Positions 8,849-16,969 of a stretch of 46,374 nucleotides of DNA are shown here, one piece after another. The stretch's first letter is position 1. Each line of letters opens with the position of its first letter. The translations under genes and the position numbers were made by a program. The DNA lies in the NCBI RefSeq assembly GCF_009765975.1, contig NZ_LMUJ01000100.1, positions 1 through 46,374 on the forward strand, in the 5' to 3' direction. The stretch comes from Acidisphaera sp. S103. Lineage in GTDB: Bacteria; Pseudomonadota; Alphaproteobacteria; Acetobacterales; Acetobacteraceae. The notes under the pieces were generated by a model. The model did not search any database. It was not told the DNA's origin and was given only the letters and a program-made list of their open reading frames with translations.

Positions 8849-9919
8849 ATGAGTTGGCTCGGTGACGTTGGCGGGTTCGTGGAGGGCGCCGGCGAAGGCG
8901 CCTGGGATGGCGCCAAGGGCATGGTCGAGGGCGTCGGCCACCTGGCCCAGTCCGGCTACAAGCTGGCAACGAACAGCCAATACAGAAAGCAGGCCTGGGA
9001 CGACGCCGTTCATGATGCCAAGGCCGTCGGCAACTTCGCCGCCACCGCCGTCACCGATCCCGGCAAGGCCGCCAGCGAAACCGGTCACGCCATCAGCTGC
9101 GCCTGGCATTCGGTGCAGACCGCCTACGACCAGGCCGCGGCACAAGGCCAAGGCAGCGCCTTCGTCGGCAAGCTGTTCGGCCAGGGCGTCGTCATGATCG
9201 ACACCGCCTTCGTTCCAGGTGGCGCTGAAGCCGATGCCGCCGGCGCCCTGGGCGATGCCGGTCGCGTCGCCGAACTCACCGGCGACGCCGGCAAAGTGGC
9301 CGACGCAACCGGGGATGCCGGTAAACTCGCCGATACCGCCGGGGACGCCAGCAAACTCACCACCCATGCCGAAGGCCAGATCGACCCGCCCAAGATGCCG
9401 GAAGCCGAACCGGCGCCCCCGGTGAAGACCTTCACCTCATTCAAGGATTTTGAGGACGCAGCCAACAACCCAGCACCGAACACGAGCTATCAATATGGCG
9501 ACTACAAATGGTCGACCGACAGCGAGGGCCGCACCGTCGAGGCCAGCGGCACGGTCAAGGTGCGGGAATTCGGCCGCAACCATCCCGACCTGCAGAAGGA
9601 TATCGGGCATGAGGGCAAACCGACCGATGTCGGCTTCCACCTGATCGCCGACTCCATGGACGGACCGACGGTGCGGCTGAACGTGGTGCCGGGCAACGGC
9701 AAGACGATCGGCGATGGCATTCCGAACCTGAACCAGGGCGCCTATAAACGATTCGAGAACACCGTCCGCGATCTCGCCTCCAACACGTCCAACAAGGTGG
9801 AAGTCAGCGTCGAACCGCGCTACAGCGCCGGGAACACCACGAACCGTCCCGATCAGTTGATCGCCTCCTACCGGGTGAACGGCGGCAAGTGGAATACCCG
9901 CAAGCTGATCAACAAATAG
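8849..9919 (+). CDS. Polymorphic toxin with C-terminal non-specific nuclease domain
   Basis: 356 aa; the ATG at 8849 has AGGAGA at 8835-8840. Three parts are visible. Residues 1-135 are Gly/Ala-rich with a glycine-zipper look (GDVGGFVEGAGEGAWDGA) and a likely membrane-active helix near 103-125. Residues 135-175 are five imperfect repeats of G-D-A-G-K-[VL]-A-[DE]. Residues about 257-350 match the DNA/RNA non-specific endonuclease type found at the C-terminus of Bacillus YeeF: DVGFHLIADS with H264, NLNQGAYKRFEN (293-304), VEPRYSAG and RP...SYRVNGG. The YezG-like gene follows after 8 bp, the normal toxin-immunity order. There is no LXG, PAAR, RHS or signal peptide, so the delivery route is unknown. 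The leader (8720-8848) is AT-rich relative to its surroundings, which may mark transfer or a strong promoter. Confidence 0.75.
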   Translation: MSWLGDVGGFVEGAGEGAWDGAKGMVEGVGHLAQSGYKLATNSQYRKQAWDDAVHDAKAVGNFAATAVTDPGKAASETGHAISCAWHSVQTAYDQAAAQGQGSAFVGKLFGQGVVMIDTAFVPGGAEADAAGALGDAGRVAELTGDAGKVADATGDAGKLADTAGDASKLTTHAEGQIDPPKMPEAEPAPPVKTFTSFKDFEDAANNPAPNTSYQYGDYKWSTDSEGRTVEASGTVKVREFGRNHPDLQKDIGHEGKPTDVGFHLIADSMDGPTVRLNVVPGNGKTIGDGIPNLNQGAYKRFENTVRDLASNTSNKVEVSVEPRYSAGNTTNRPDQLIASYRVNGGKWNTRKLINK

Positions 9920-9927
9920 GTGCACCG

Positions 9928-10344
9928 ATGAACCTGCAAGCGCTGGAACTTCAGAAATCCCTGGCCCGGGCGGTGTCAGACGCGATGCAGGAATCGTGGG
10001 AGCGCATCGTGGTGAACTACGAGATGCTGACCACCGACGAGGGACGCGAAGTTGACTACTGTGCCTTCTACATCTCCGCCGCCGGCGGCGACTTCCAGGA
10101 GACCAGCCTGCGCACCCTGCCGGACGCGGTGGATGACCTGTTCATCCAGCTCAACGACCTGATGGCGAAGACCGAGAACGAGCGCTGGGGCACCTGCGAC
10201 CTGGTGATCGATCGTTCCGGCCAGTACAAGTTCAACTTCGACTACGCCGCCCCAAGGCGTGTCAATGGAATCTTCGACGAACAATCCCAGGGCCGCTTCG
10301 ACCGCTACCTGGAAACCTACAAGACCGACCGCGGCCGAACATAA
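9928..10344 (+). CDS. YezG-family immunity protein
   Basis: 138 aa, beginning 8 bp after the toxin stop. The sequence fits the YezG (DUF600) immunity family: an N-terminal helix, then WERIVVNYEM, an alternating strand with Y-C-A-F-Y, a helix with DLFIQLNDLM, then ERWGTCDLVIDRSGQY and KFNFDYA. Family members neutralise YeeF-type nuclease toxins by direct binding in the cytoplasm. It is acidic overall, which suits binding to a nucleic-acid enzyme. Gene order, spacing and the partner domain all support the assignment. No second immunity copy is seen in the window. Confidence 0.75.
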   Translation: MNLQALELQKSLARAVSDAMQESWERIVVNYEMLTTDEGREVDYCAFYISAAGGDFQETSLRTLPDAVDDLFIQLNDLMAKTENERWGTCDLVIDRSGQYKFNFDYAAPRRVNGIFDEQSQGRFDRYLETYKTDRGRT

Positions 10345-10509
10345 CGAGACACAAACGGCAATGGATACGTGGACGAGCACCCCGAATTTATTGTAGTTTC
10401 TTATAAGGAACATACCATTGCCGCGATAACCAGCCGCGCAACAGAACATTGATCTGGGCAGACAAGCGATCCCTGGGGTAGACCACGGCAACCAGCCAGG
10501 AACGCCCGC

Positions 10510-11262
10510 ATGCCCGACTTCTCCCTGACCAACCGCATCGCCCTCGTCACCGGCAGCTCCCGTGGTCTCGGCCACGCCATCGCCCAGGGCCTCGCCGAGG
10601 CCGGCGCCAAGGTCATCCTCCACGGCCGCGACCCGGCCCGCCTTGAAGCTACCGCCGCCGCCTTCCCCAACCTGGCGGGAACCCTGGCCTTCGACGTCTC
10701 CGACCGCTCAGCCACGAAAGCCGCATTTGAAACCATCGCCCAGGACCACGGCCGCCTGGATATCCTGGTCAACAACGCCGGCATCATCCCCCGCAAACCG
10801 CTGCTGGAAACCACCGACGAAGACTGGGCCGGCGTCATCGACTCCAACCTGTCCGCCTATTTCCGCCTGTCCCGGGAAGCCGCCCGCCTCATGGTCCCCG
10901 CCCAATCCGGCCGCATCATCATGGTATCCTCCATCATGGGCCTGGTCGGCCGGCCAACCATCCCGGGCTACATCACCGCCAAGGCCGGCCTGCACGGCAT
11001 GGTCCGCGCTTTGTCCGCCGAACTCGCGCCCCAGGGCGTCACCGTCAACGCCATCGCCCCCGGCTTCTTCCCCACCGACGCCACCGACACTCTCCACAAA
11101 GACCCGAAATTCGCAGACTGGATTGCCACACGAGCACCCATGGGCCGTTGGGGCGATCCAAAGGAACTCGCGGGTCCGGCCGTGTTCCTGGCGTCGGACG
11201 CCGCATCCTACGTCACCGGCCATATCCTTGTGGTGGACGGGGGTCTGACCGCCGCCCTGTAA
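10510..11262 (+). CDS. Short-chain dehydrogenase/reductase (gluconate 5-dehydrogenase-like)
   Basis: 250 aa, classical SDR length. Residues 14-21 are TGSSRGLG (nucleotide binding), NNAG lies at 88-91, and the catalytic set is S140/S141, Y154 and K158 (GYITAK). The opening DFSLTNRIALVTG and the ending ASYVTGHILVVDGG resemble gluconate 5-dehydrogenases, which interconvert gluconate and 5-ketogluconate, but this subfamily shares these features with many 3-oxoacyl and polyol dehydrogenases. A basic residue in the SSRG motif suggests NADP. The 165-bp gap before it is partly AT-rich (around 10380-10425) and may hold its promoter. The pirin gene follows 60 bp downstream. Confidence 0.8.
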   Translation: MPDFSLTNRIALVTGSSRGLGHAIAQGLAEAGAKVILHGRDPARLEATAAAFPNLAGTLAFDVSDRSATKAAFETIAQDHGRLDILVNNAGIIPRKPLLETTDEDWAGVIDSNLSAYFRLSREAARLMVPAQSGRIIMVSSIMGLVGRPTIPGYITAKAGLHGMVRALSAELAPQGVTVNAIAPGFFPTDATDTLHKDPKFADWIATRAPMGRWGDPKELAGPAVFLASDAASYVTGHILVVDGGLTAAL

Positions 11263-11322
11263 CACTTGTCGAAAGCCAAACGGCTTCCCACGTGCGGCGC
11301 CAACAGAAAGGAACCCCGCACC

Positions 11323-12024
11323 ATGATCCAGCTTCGCCCCTTCGCCACCCTGGGCGCGTTCCGCAACGAATGGCTGAACGCCCACCATCACTTCAGCTTC
11401 GGCGGCTACCACGACCCGGAGCGCATGGGCCTCGGCCGCCTGCGCGTATGGAACGATGATGAGGTCGCACCCGGCACCGGTTTCGATCCCCACCCGCACC
11501 GCGACATGGAAATCGTGACCTACATCCGCGAAGGCGCGATCACCCATCGCGACAACCTGGGCAACGAAGGTCGCACGGAAGCCGGCGACGTCCAGGTCAT
11601 GCACGCCGGCACCGGCATCACCCACGCCGAATACAACAAGGAAGACGTCCCGACCCGCCTGTTCCAGATCTGGATCATGCCGGACAAGCGCGGCGTCGCG
11701 CCTGGCTGGGGCACCAAGGCATTCCCTCGCGACAACAAGGGCCTGTCCGTCGTGGCCAGCGGCCGTCCAGCCGACGCGAACACCGGCGCGCTTCCCCTGA
11801 ACGCCGATGCCGCCGTCCTCGCCGGCACCCTGGCCGAGGGCCAGACGACCGAACTCACCCTTGCCCCCGGCCGAGCCGCCTACCTCGTGGCGGTGAACGG
11901 TTCGGTCACGGTGAACGGCGTCACCGCCCAGGCCCGCGACGGCGTTGCGATCGCGGATGAACGGTCGGTGACCATCACCGCGACCAAGGCAACCGAGATC
12001 GTGGTCGTGGACGTCGCCGCTTAG
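11323..12024 (+). CDS. Pirin family protein (YhhW-like bicupin)
   Basis: 233 aa. The start at 11323 is chosen for the AAGGAA before it and because the protein then begins at the usual position. The N-terminal cupin holds the four metal ligands at the positions known for E. coli YhhW: H57 and H59 (PHPHRDME), H101 and E103 (GITHAEYN). YhhW has quercetin 2,3-dioxygenase activity in vitro; the physiological role of bacterial pirins is unsettled. Signature segments FGGYHDPERMG and GDVQVMHAGTGI are present. The second cupin (about 130-233) lacks metal ligands, as usual. It is cotranscribed in all likelihood with the SDR upstream and ends against a hairpin shared with the convergent NTF2-like gene. 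Confidence 0.88.
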   Translation: MIQLRPFATLGAFRNEWLNAHHHFSFGGYHDPERMGLGRLRVWNDDEVAPGTGFDPHPHRDMEIVTYIREGAITHRDNLGNEGRTEAGDVQVMHAGTGITHAEYNKEDVPTRLFQIWIMPDKRGVAPGWGTKAFPRDNKGLSVVASGRPADANTGALPLNADAAVLAGTLAEGQTTELTLAPGRAAYLVAVNGSVTVNGVTAQARDGVAIADERSVTITATKATEIVVVDVAA

Positions 12025-12030
12025 GCCTCA

Positions 12031-12060
12031 AGGCGGGGTTATCGTCCGGTCACCCCGCTT
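12031..12060. terminator. Hairpin between convergent genes
   Basis: GCGGGGT at 12033-12039 pairs with ACCCCGC at 12052-12058, with AAG on the left and TTT on the right. It lies between the pirin stop (12024) and the last codons of the minus-strand NTF2-like gene (stop at 12050), so it could end transcription from either side. The T tract is short, so its strength is uncertain. Confidence 0.5.
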
Positions 12061-12439
12061 TGATATACCGCTCGATCGTCCGATGCTTGAAGAACCAACG
12101 GCCCTCGACCTTCGCCAGCCGGTCCGCATAGGCCCCGCCCGACCCGATCACCGGTCCGGCGGGGCTGTTCTGCACCAGCGCCCAGTTGGACCGCGCCGTC
12201 GCGGTATCGCCATCCAGGTCGATCACGATATTGGTGGTCAGATGCACCCGCCGCGGCCGCTCGCCCGTGGCGATGCTGCGTGCCTGCGCCACGATGCCCG
12301 CTCGCCCCGTCCCGGTGCCGAACGCCGTCTCCCAAACCCCGTCTTGGGTGAACAACGCCGCCATCTCCTCGAACCGATCGGCGTCCAGCGCGAAGCAATA
12401 GCGTGCCAACAGTTCCCGAATCTCATCTTTATCAGACAT
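12050..12439 (-). CDS. NTF2-like / SnoaL-like domain protein
   Basis: 129 aa, with a strong AAGGAGG ribosome binding site just upstream of the ATG at 12439. The fold is recognisable: an N-terminal helix (EIRELLARYCFALDADRFEE), then MAALFTQDGVWET, central strands with VHLTTNIVIDLDGDTA, and a final strand with GRWFFKHRTIERYIK. This is the SnoaL_4 type, seen in small dehydratases, isomerases and the small subunits of ring-hydroxylating dioxygenases. Asp near position 20 and His near 66 are candidate active-site residues, by position only. It is divergent from the PPOX-type gene with a 77-bp shared upstream region. Confidence 0.75.
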   Translation of the reverse strand: MSDKDEIRELLARYCFALDADRFEEMAALFTQDGVWETAFGTGTGRAGIVAQARSIATGERPRRVHLTTNIVIDLDGDTATARSNWALVQNSPAGPVIGSGGAYADRLAKVEGRWFFKHRTIERYIKAG

Positions 12440-12516
12440 ATGCCCTCCTTGTCCGTTCCCTTTATCCCGCGCCAGTATAGACTGATCGGTCTCAGCGTCA
12501 CAGGAGCGTGCCCGCG

Positions 12517-13146
12517 ATGGATGCGATCAACACCGACGGCCTGATCCGCGATCAGGCGGCCCTCGATGCGATCTACGGCGAATCCCCCATTGGCGCGATC
12601 GCCAAGGAGACCGATCATATCCATCCGCATTACCGCACGATGATCGAGGCCTCGCCCTTCGTCGTCATCGCCACCAGCGGGCCGGAGGGGCTGGACTGTT
12701 CCCCCCGCGGCGATCCCGCTGGCTTCGTCCACGTGCTGGACGAAAAGACCCTGCTGATTCCCGATCGGCGCGGCAACAACCGCATCGACACGCTGCGCAA
12801 CATTGTCCGAGACGACCGTATCGCCCTGCTGTTCCTGATCCCCGGCGTCGGCGAAACCCTGCGGGTGAACGGCCGAGCGGCGATCTCCACCGCGCCGGAG
12901 CTGATCGGCCGCTTCCCGTACCGTGGCACCCTGCCCCGCTCGGTCATCATCGTACGGGCGGAAAACGTCTATTTCCAATGCCCGAAAGCGCTGGTCCGCT
13001 CCGAACTATGGAACCCCGAGAAGCATATCAGCCGGAAATCGCTGCCCAGCACCGGTACGATCCTGGCCGACATCACCGCCGGCAAGGTGGGTGGCGAGCA
13101 ATACGACCGCGACTACCCCGAACGGCTGCGCACGACAATCTACTGA
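12517..13146 (+). CDS. Pyridoxamine 5'-phosphate oxidase-related FMN-binding protein
   Basis: 209 aa. The ATG at 12517 is chosen because AGGAG at 12502-12506 is correctly spaced for it and too close to the GTG at 12508. The split-barrel flavin fold of the PPOX family is seen in FVVIATSGPEGLDCSPRGDPAGF, quoted only in part here (ATSGPEGLDCSPRGD), then the LLIPDRRGNNRIDTLRNI segment and RVNGRA. The C-terminus KALVRSELW resembles the MSMEG_1061-type subgroup of PPOX proteins. It probably binds FMN or F420 and reduces small molecules; the substrate is unknown. It is divergent from the NTF2-like gene. Confidence 0.75.
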   Translation: MDAINTDGLIRDQAALDAIYGESPIGAIAKETDHIHPHYRTMIEASPFVVIATSGPEGLDCSPRGDPAGFVHVLDEKTLLIPDRRGNNRIDTLRNIVRDDRIALLFLIPGVGETLRVNGRAAISTAPELIGRFPYRGTLPRSVIIVRAENVYFQCPKALVRSELWNPEKHISRKSLPSTGTILADITAGKVGGEQYDRDYPERLRTTIY

Positions 13147-13181
13147 ACCGGAATTATATAGTCCTGCATTCGGGATAAGAC

Positions 13182-13198
13182 CATATCGTTCCGATATG
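13182..13198. promoter_or_regulatory. Palindrome, candidate operator 1
   Basis: CATATCG and CGATATG flank a 3-base spacer, a perfect 7-bp inverted repeat. It lies about 170 bp upstream of the FAD oxidoreductase start. It shares the core ATATCG/CGATAT with the second palindrome at 13254-13273, which suggests one regulator may bind both. Confidence 0.45.
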
Positions 13199-13253
13199 AT
13201 CGGTGGAATCCGCCCGTCGGCCCGGCCCGGAAAATTGCGCGCCAAAACAGAAC

Positions 13254-13273
13254 CGTGATATCGATATATCACG
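13254..13273. promoter_or_regulatory. Palindrome, candidate operator 2
   Basis: CGTGATAT and ATATCACG form perfect 8-bp arms around CGAT. It lies 93 bp upstream of the FAD oxidoreductase. The arrangement is typical of a dimeric repressor or activator site, but no regulator gene lies next to it and no consensus is recognised. Confidence 0.45.
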
Positions 13274-13366
13274 ACGCTGCGATGGATTGTTCGGTTCGCA
13301 ACAGGACGCATCCAGACCGGATTCGCACCGATTAATCGCGGACTGATTCCGCCAGCAGGAATACCC

Positions 13367-14860
13367 ATGGACCACCAGAATGCAATCCCACGGAAGTGGG
13401 ACATAGAAGCTGATGTCGTCGTCGTCGGATTTGGCGCCGCGGGCATGGCCGCCGCCGTCACCGCCCACGAACTCGGCGCCAAGGTCGTTATCCTGGAGAA
13501 AGCGCCCGAGGGGCAAGAAGGCGGCAACACCCGCGTCGCCGGCCAGGGCTACCTGAACACGTCGTCGGCCGAAAGCGCCGCTGCCTACCTGACCGCCCTG
13601 TGTGGCCCCTACACCGTGCCGGAGACCATGGTGAAGGTGTGGGCCGAGGAGATGGGCCGCAACAATGACTGGCTGCGCAGCCTCGGCGGCGACCCGCAGG
13701 AGCATCAGCATCCGCCGGTCGGAATCGAATTCCCCGACCTGCCCGGGTCCGACTGCGTGCACAAGTTCCACGACGGCCCGACCTATGGCTATTCCTACAC
13801 CTGGAAACTGTTCGAACGCCTGGTGAAGGAACGCCCTATCCAGATCCTCTACGAAACGCCCGGCCAGGCGCTGATCCAGCACGACACCACCAAGGAAATC
13901 CTGGGTGTCCGCGCCCAACGGGATGGCAAGCCGATCACCGTCAAGGCCCGCAAAGGCGTCGTCCTGACCTGCGGTGGTTTCGAAAACAACCAACAGATGA
14001 TCCGCGATTATCTGCCCGGTGTCCCCTATTGTTACACCTCCGGTTCGCCGTACAATGAGGGTGACGGCATCACCATGGCAATGTCCGTGGGCGCCGATCT
14101 GTGGCACATGAACAACTATGCTGGTCCGTCGATGGCACTGAAAGTGCCGGAAGTCCGCACCACATTCTCGATGCAGGCATTGCACTACAGCAAGGAAATC
14201 CCGGGCGGCATGATCGTTGTCGGCCCGGACGGAAAACGGTTCGCCGACGAAAAATACCGCACCCGTCACGGCAAGGTTCCGATCAACGGCGTCTGGCTGC
14301 CGCTGGCCACGCCCTGCCCGATGTATCTGATCTTCGATCACACCATGTTTTCTTCCGGCCCGCTCTACGACGGACACCCGAGCCACGGGTGGACGCAAAT
14401 CATCGAGCAGTACGACTGGAGCAAGGACAACAGCAAGGAACTGGCAAAAGGCTGGGTCAAGAGTGCCGCCAGCCTCGCCGATCTCGCCGGGGTCATCGGC
14501 GTGAACGCCACCACACTGATCAATACAGTCAGTCGCTGGAACGATCATGTGGCGGCGAAGCGTGACGCCGAGTTCGGCCGAACCCTGATGATGCAGCCGA
14601 TCGGTGACGGACCGTATTACGCGGTGGAACTGTCGCCCTCGATGCTGAACACCCAGGGCGGCCCCAGGCGTAACGAACGGGCGCAGATCGTGCGTCCCGA
14701 CGGGTCCCCGATCCCCAGGCTCTACAGCGCCGGCGAACTGGGATCGATCTACAGCTACCTGTATCAGGGCACCGGCAATATCGGCGAATGCCTGACATTC
14801 GGCCGCATCGCCGCCCGCAACGCGGTCGCCGAACCAGCGTGGAGGGCCGACAACGCATAA
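13367..14860 (+). CDS. FAD-dependent oxidoreductase (fumarate reductase flavoprotein-like)
   Basis: 497 aa; AGCAGGAA precedes the ATG. Residues 16-45 form the FAD-binding Rossmann unit (VVVVGFGAAGMAAA, GxGxxG at 21-26, E44 for ribose binding). The domain belongs to the FAD_binding_2 group with fumarate reductases, 3-ketosteroid dehydrogenases and KsdD-like enzymes. Later signatures are GGNTRVAGQG, GVVLTCGGFENN, LNTQGGPRRNERAQ and the C-terminal LYSAGELGSIYSYLYQGTG, which places FAD near a substrate-binding cap. There is no N-terminal signal or heme motif, so a soluble dehydrogenase or reductase is likely. A permease gene follows 94 bp downstream, suggesting uptake and oxidation of a carboxylate or steroid-like compound. 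The substrate is not known. Confidence 0.82.
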   Translation: MDHQNAIPRKWDIEADVVVVGFGAAGMAAAVTAHELGAKVVILEKAPEGQEGGNTRVAGQGYLNTSSAESAAAYLTALCGPYTVPETMVKVWAEEMGRNNDWLRSLGGDPQEHQHPPVGIEFPDLPGSDCVHKFHDGPTYGYSYTWKLFERLVKERPIQILYETPGQALIQHDTTKEILGVRAQRDGKPITVKARKGVVLTCGGFENNQQMIRDYLPGVPYCYTSGSPYNEGDGITMAMSVGADLWHMNNYAGPSMALKVPEVRTTFSMQALHYSKEIPGGMIVVGPDGKRFADEKYRTRHGKVPINGVWLPLATPCPMYLIFDHTMFSSGPLYDGHPSHGWTQIIEQYDWSKDNSKELAKGWVKSAASLADLAGVIGVNATTLINTVSRWNDHVAAKRDAEFGRTLMMQPIGDGPYYAVELSPSMLNTQGGPRRNERAQIVRPDGSPIPRLYSAGELGSIYSYLYQGTGNIGECLTFGRIAARNAVAEPAWRADNA

Positions 14861-14954
14861 GACGGCCAGGCCGCCGCGGGCAATCCCGTGGCGGCCGCCG
14901 GGACTTCGATAAACGCCGCCCAAGACGGTCAAGACAAAGAAAATGGGAGATCCA

Positions 14955-16286
14955 ATGATGAGCAGCAGCGCGGGCTACGGCAACAGCCTGGACTCAGCGG
15001 ATTCGGTCAGGGACAATCGGAATCGGAAACGCGCCGTCATCGCCAGCACCATCGGCGCCATCATCGAGTGGTATGATTTCGGCCTCTACAGCATCGCCGC
15101 CGGGCTGGTGTTTCCATCGTTGTTTTTCCCGAATTCCGACGCGCTGGCCGGAACCCTCAATTCCTTCATCGTCTTCGCCGTCGGCTACATCGCCCGCCCC
15201 GTCGGTGCGCTGATTTTCGGCCATTTCGGCGACCGCCTCGGCCGCAAGGGCGCGCTGGTCGCCACCATTTTGCTGATGGGCTTCGGCACGTTCCTGGTCG
15301 CGCTGGTGCCGACCTATCAGCACATCGGCATCTGGGGCGCTGTCATCCTGTCCGTACTGCGGTTTCTCCAGGGCCTGGGCGTCGGCGCCGAATGGAGCGG
15401 GGCGATCCTTCTGTCCATGGAATGGAGCAAACCCAAGCGCCGCGGCCTGTTCGCCAGTTGGCCGCAAATCGGCGTCCCCATGGGGGCGTTGTTCTCCAAC
15501 CTGCTGTTCGGCGGCGCCAGCCTGGCCACCGGCAGCGCCTTCATGACATGGGGATGGCGGATCCCGTTCGCATTCAGCGCCATCCTGGTCATGCTGGGCC
15601 TGTATATGCGCCTCGGGCTGACGGAAACCCCGGTATTCCGGGAATTCGCCAATGCCGGCCAGGTGCAGAAGCTGCCCGTCATCAAGGCGATCCAGCAGCA
15701 CTACAGGGAAATCATCCTGATCACCCTGCTGCGGATGTCGGAGCTGAGCAGCTTCATCATCTTCACCGTCTTCGTCTTCACCATCGGCGTCCAGGTGCTG
15801 CATTTCGACCGCAACTTCATCCTGGCCGCGCTGCTGGTCGGCCTGGCGATCGAGTGCTTCTGCGTGCCGATCTCCGGTGCGCTGGCCGACCGGTTCGGCC
15901 GCAAACTGATGTTCATGATCGGCGTGGCCGGCGCCGGGCTGTTCAGCTTCGTCTATTTCGCCGGTTTCGCGACCGCGTCTCCGTCTCTGGTCTTCCTGGT
16001 TATCGCCCTGTCGCTGATCCCGCACGGGCTGCAGTACGGCGCCGAGGCCGCGCTGATTACCGAAAGCTTCTCCGCCAACGTGCGCTACAGCGGGTCGGCC
16101 GTGGGGTATCAGTTGGCCTCGATCCTGGGCGGCGGACCGACACCGATCATCGCCACGCTGCTGTTCGTGCGCGACCGCAGCGGCTACCTGATCGCCGGCT
16201 ACCTGGTGTTGTGTTCGATCATCAGCATCATTGCCGCGGCGTTCATGCGGGACGGCCATCGGGCCAGCCGGGCTGACGGAGCGTAG
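14955..16286 (+). CDS. MFS transporter, metabolite:H+ symporter type
   Basis: 443 aa from the ATG at 14955, preceded by GGGAGA; 14943 or 14958 are alternatives. About 12 membrane helices are visible. The metabolite:H+ symporter subfamily is indicated by IGAIIEWYDFGLYSIAAG in helix 1 and the loop GHFGDRLGRKGAL between helices 2 and 3, with a second copy ADRFGRK after helix 8. Relatives move alpha-ketoglutarate, citrate, shikimate, proline/betaine or dicarboxylates into the cell with protons. It most likely supplies the substrate of the upstream FAD enzyme, since both lie on one strand behind the two palindromes. The exact substrate cannot be read. Confidence 0.85.
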   Translation: MMSSSAGYGNSLDSADSVRDNRNRKRAVIASTIGAIIEWYDFGLYSIAAGLVFPSLFFPNSDALAGTLNSFIVFAVGYIARPVGALIFGHFGDRLGRKGALVATILLMGFGTFLVALVPTYQHIGIWGAVILSVLRFLQGLGVGAEWSGAILLSMEWSKPKRRGLFASWPQIGVPMGALFSNLLFGGASLATGSAFMTWGWRIPFAFSAILVMLGLYMRLGLTETPVFREFANAGQVQKLPVIKAIQQHYREIILITLLRMSELSSFIIFTVFVFTIGVQVLHFDRNFILAALLVGLAIECFCVPISGALADRFGRKLMFMIGVAGAGLFSFVYFAGFATASPSLVFLVIALSLIPHGLQYGAEAALITESFSANVRYSGSAVGYQLASILGGGPTPIIATLLFVRDRSGYLIAGYLVLCSIISIIAAAFMRDGHRASRADGA

Positions 16287-16410
16287 CGTCTCGAAACGAA
16301 GAGGCTGACCGGTTGTACGCGCCGCCGTCCCGGCCGTATCGGGTTACGTTGTTACGCGGCAACCTGTTAGCTCTTTGGCAACGTTTTGCTGGTATCATCG
16401 CAAAGAAGAA

Positions 16411-16456
16411 CCTTACGCAGATAACACAGCAGATGCACGCCAAACACGCGGATGAA
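16411..16456 (+). repeat. Diverged inverted repeat, left copy
   Basis: The segment around CTTACGCAGATAACACAG and CAAACACGCGGATG matches the reverse complement of 16751-16800 at roughly three quarters of positions by eye. The pair faces inward around the 16571-16746 element. Confidence 0.5.
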
Positions 16457-16570
16457 AACCGGCTAAATGATATATCCGGACATGTCATCGGCTTTGCCTT
16501 TACACGCTCGGCATCGGGTCTACGGAGAAAGTCCGCAAGGCTGAGCATCAAACGCATGGTCAGCGAGCTA

Positions 16571-16746
16571 TAATACCAGGCGCCGTTGATGCCGACTCTT
16601 GGATGCCGTCATGGCCGGGCGCGCGCGCTGTGCGTGTCCCGGCCATCCACGCTTCATCGGCTGGTGCGCGGATGGCCGGGACGCCCGAAGCAGGCGCCCG
16701 GCCATGACGGCAGCGGAAGGGTCAAACTCAACGGCACTTGGTATAA
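16571..16746. mobile_element. MITE-like palindromic element
   Basis: Ends are near-inverted repeats (16571-16589 against 16728-16746, differing at about three positions). Inside them lies a perfect 19-bp inverted repeat, 16604-16622 against 16694-16712, and inside that a perfect 13-bp stem, 16636-16648 against 16670-16682. It carries no coding capacity. The core is the same GTCATGGCCGGG ... CCCGGCCATGAC hairpin seen at 39139-39249. Mobilisation by a transposase elsewhere is an inference. Confidence 0.55.
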
Positions 16747-16750
16747 CCAA

Positions 16751-16800
16751 GCATCTGCGTGTTTCGCCTGCATCCGCCTTTCTATCTGCGTTAGGCCCTT
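16751..16800 (-). repeat. Diverged inverted repeat, right copy
   Basis: Reverse complement contains CCTAACGCAGATAG and GAAACACGCAGATGC, matching the left copy at 16411-16456. Such segments give spurious peptide translations with Ala-Lys-His-Ala-Asp on the minus strand. Confidence 0.5.
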
Positions 16801-16969
16801 GCTTCCTCGGCCCCCACGCCCCCGACGCCGGCCCATTGCGGGAACAGCGGTGACACGGCAATCTGCCGCCGACCGCACATGCTCCAGAATCGTTTCGTCT
16901 AGGGGTAAAGGCTGTCCAACCAACCCGCCCGCACCTATGATTGGTAGCGATAACAGGAAAGCAATCGAT

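Larger units (their letters stand above)
16287..16969. other. 683-bp non-coding region with nested repeats
   Basis: No gene is supported here. The open frames that cross it on both strands are translations of repeat elements. It holds a 176-bp palindromic element (16571-16746) inside a diverged pair of inverted repeats (16411-16456 and 16751-16800). The final 100 bases before 16970 hold the AGGAAA ribosome binding site (16954-16959) of the next gene. Confidence 0.6.

Noticed and set aside
9928..10344. Second toxin instead of an immunity gene
   Set aside because: The sequence fits YezG-type immunity proteins, is acidic, and follows the nuclease gene in the standard order.
13154..14932. Long minus-strand open frame opposite the FAD oxidoreductase
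   Set aside because: It is a shadow of the coding strand. The plus-strand protein has clear FAD motifs, and the antisense product shows no domain.
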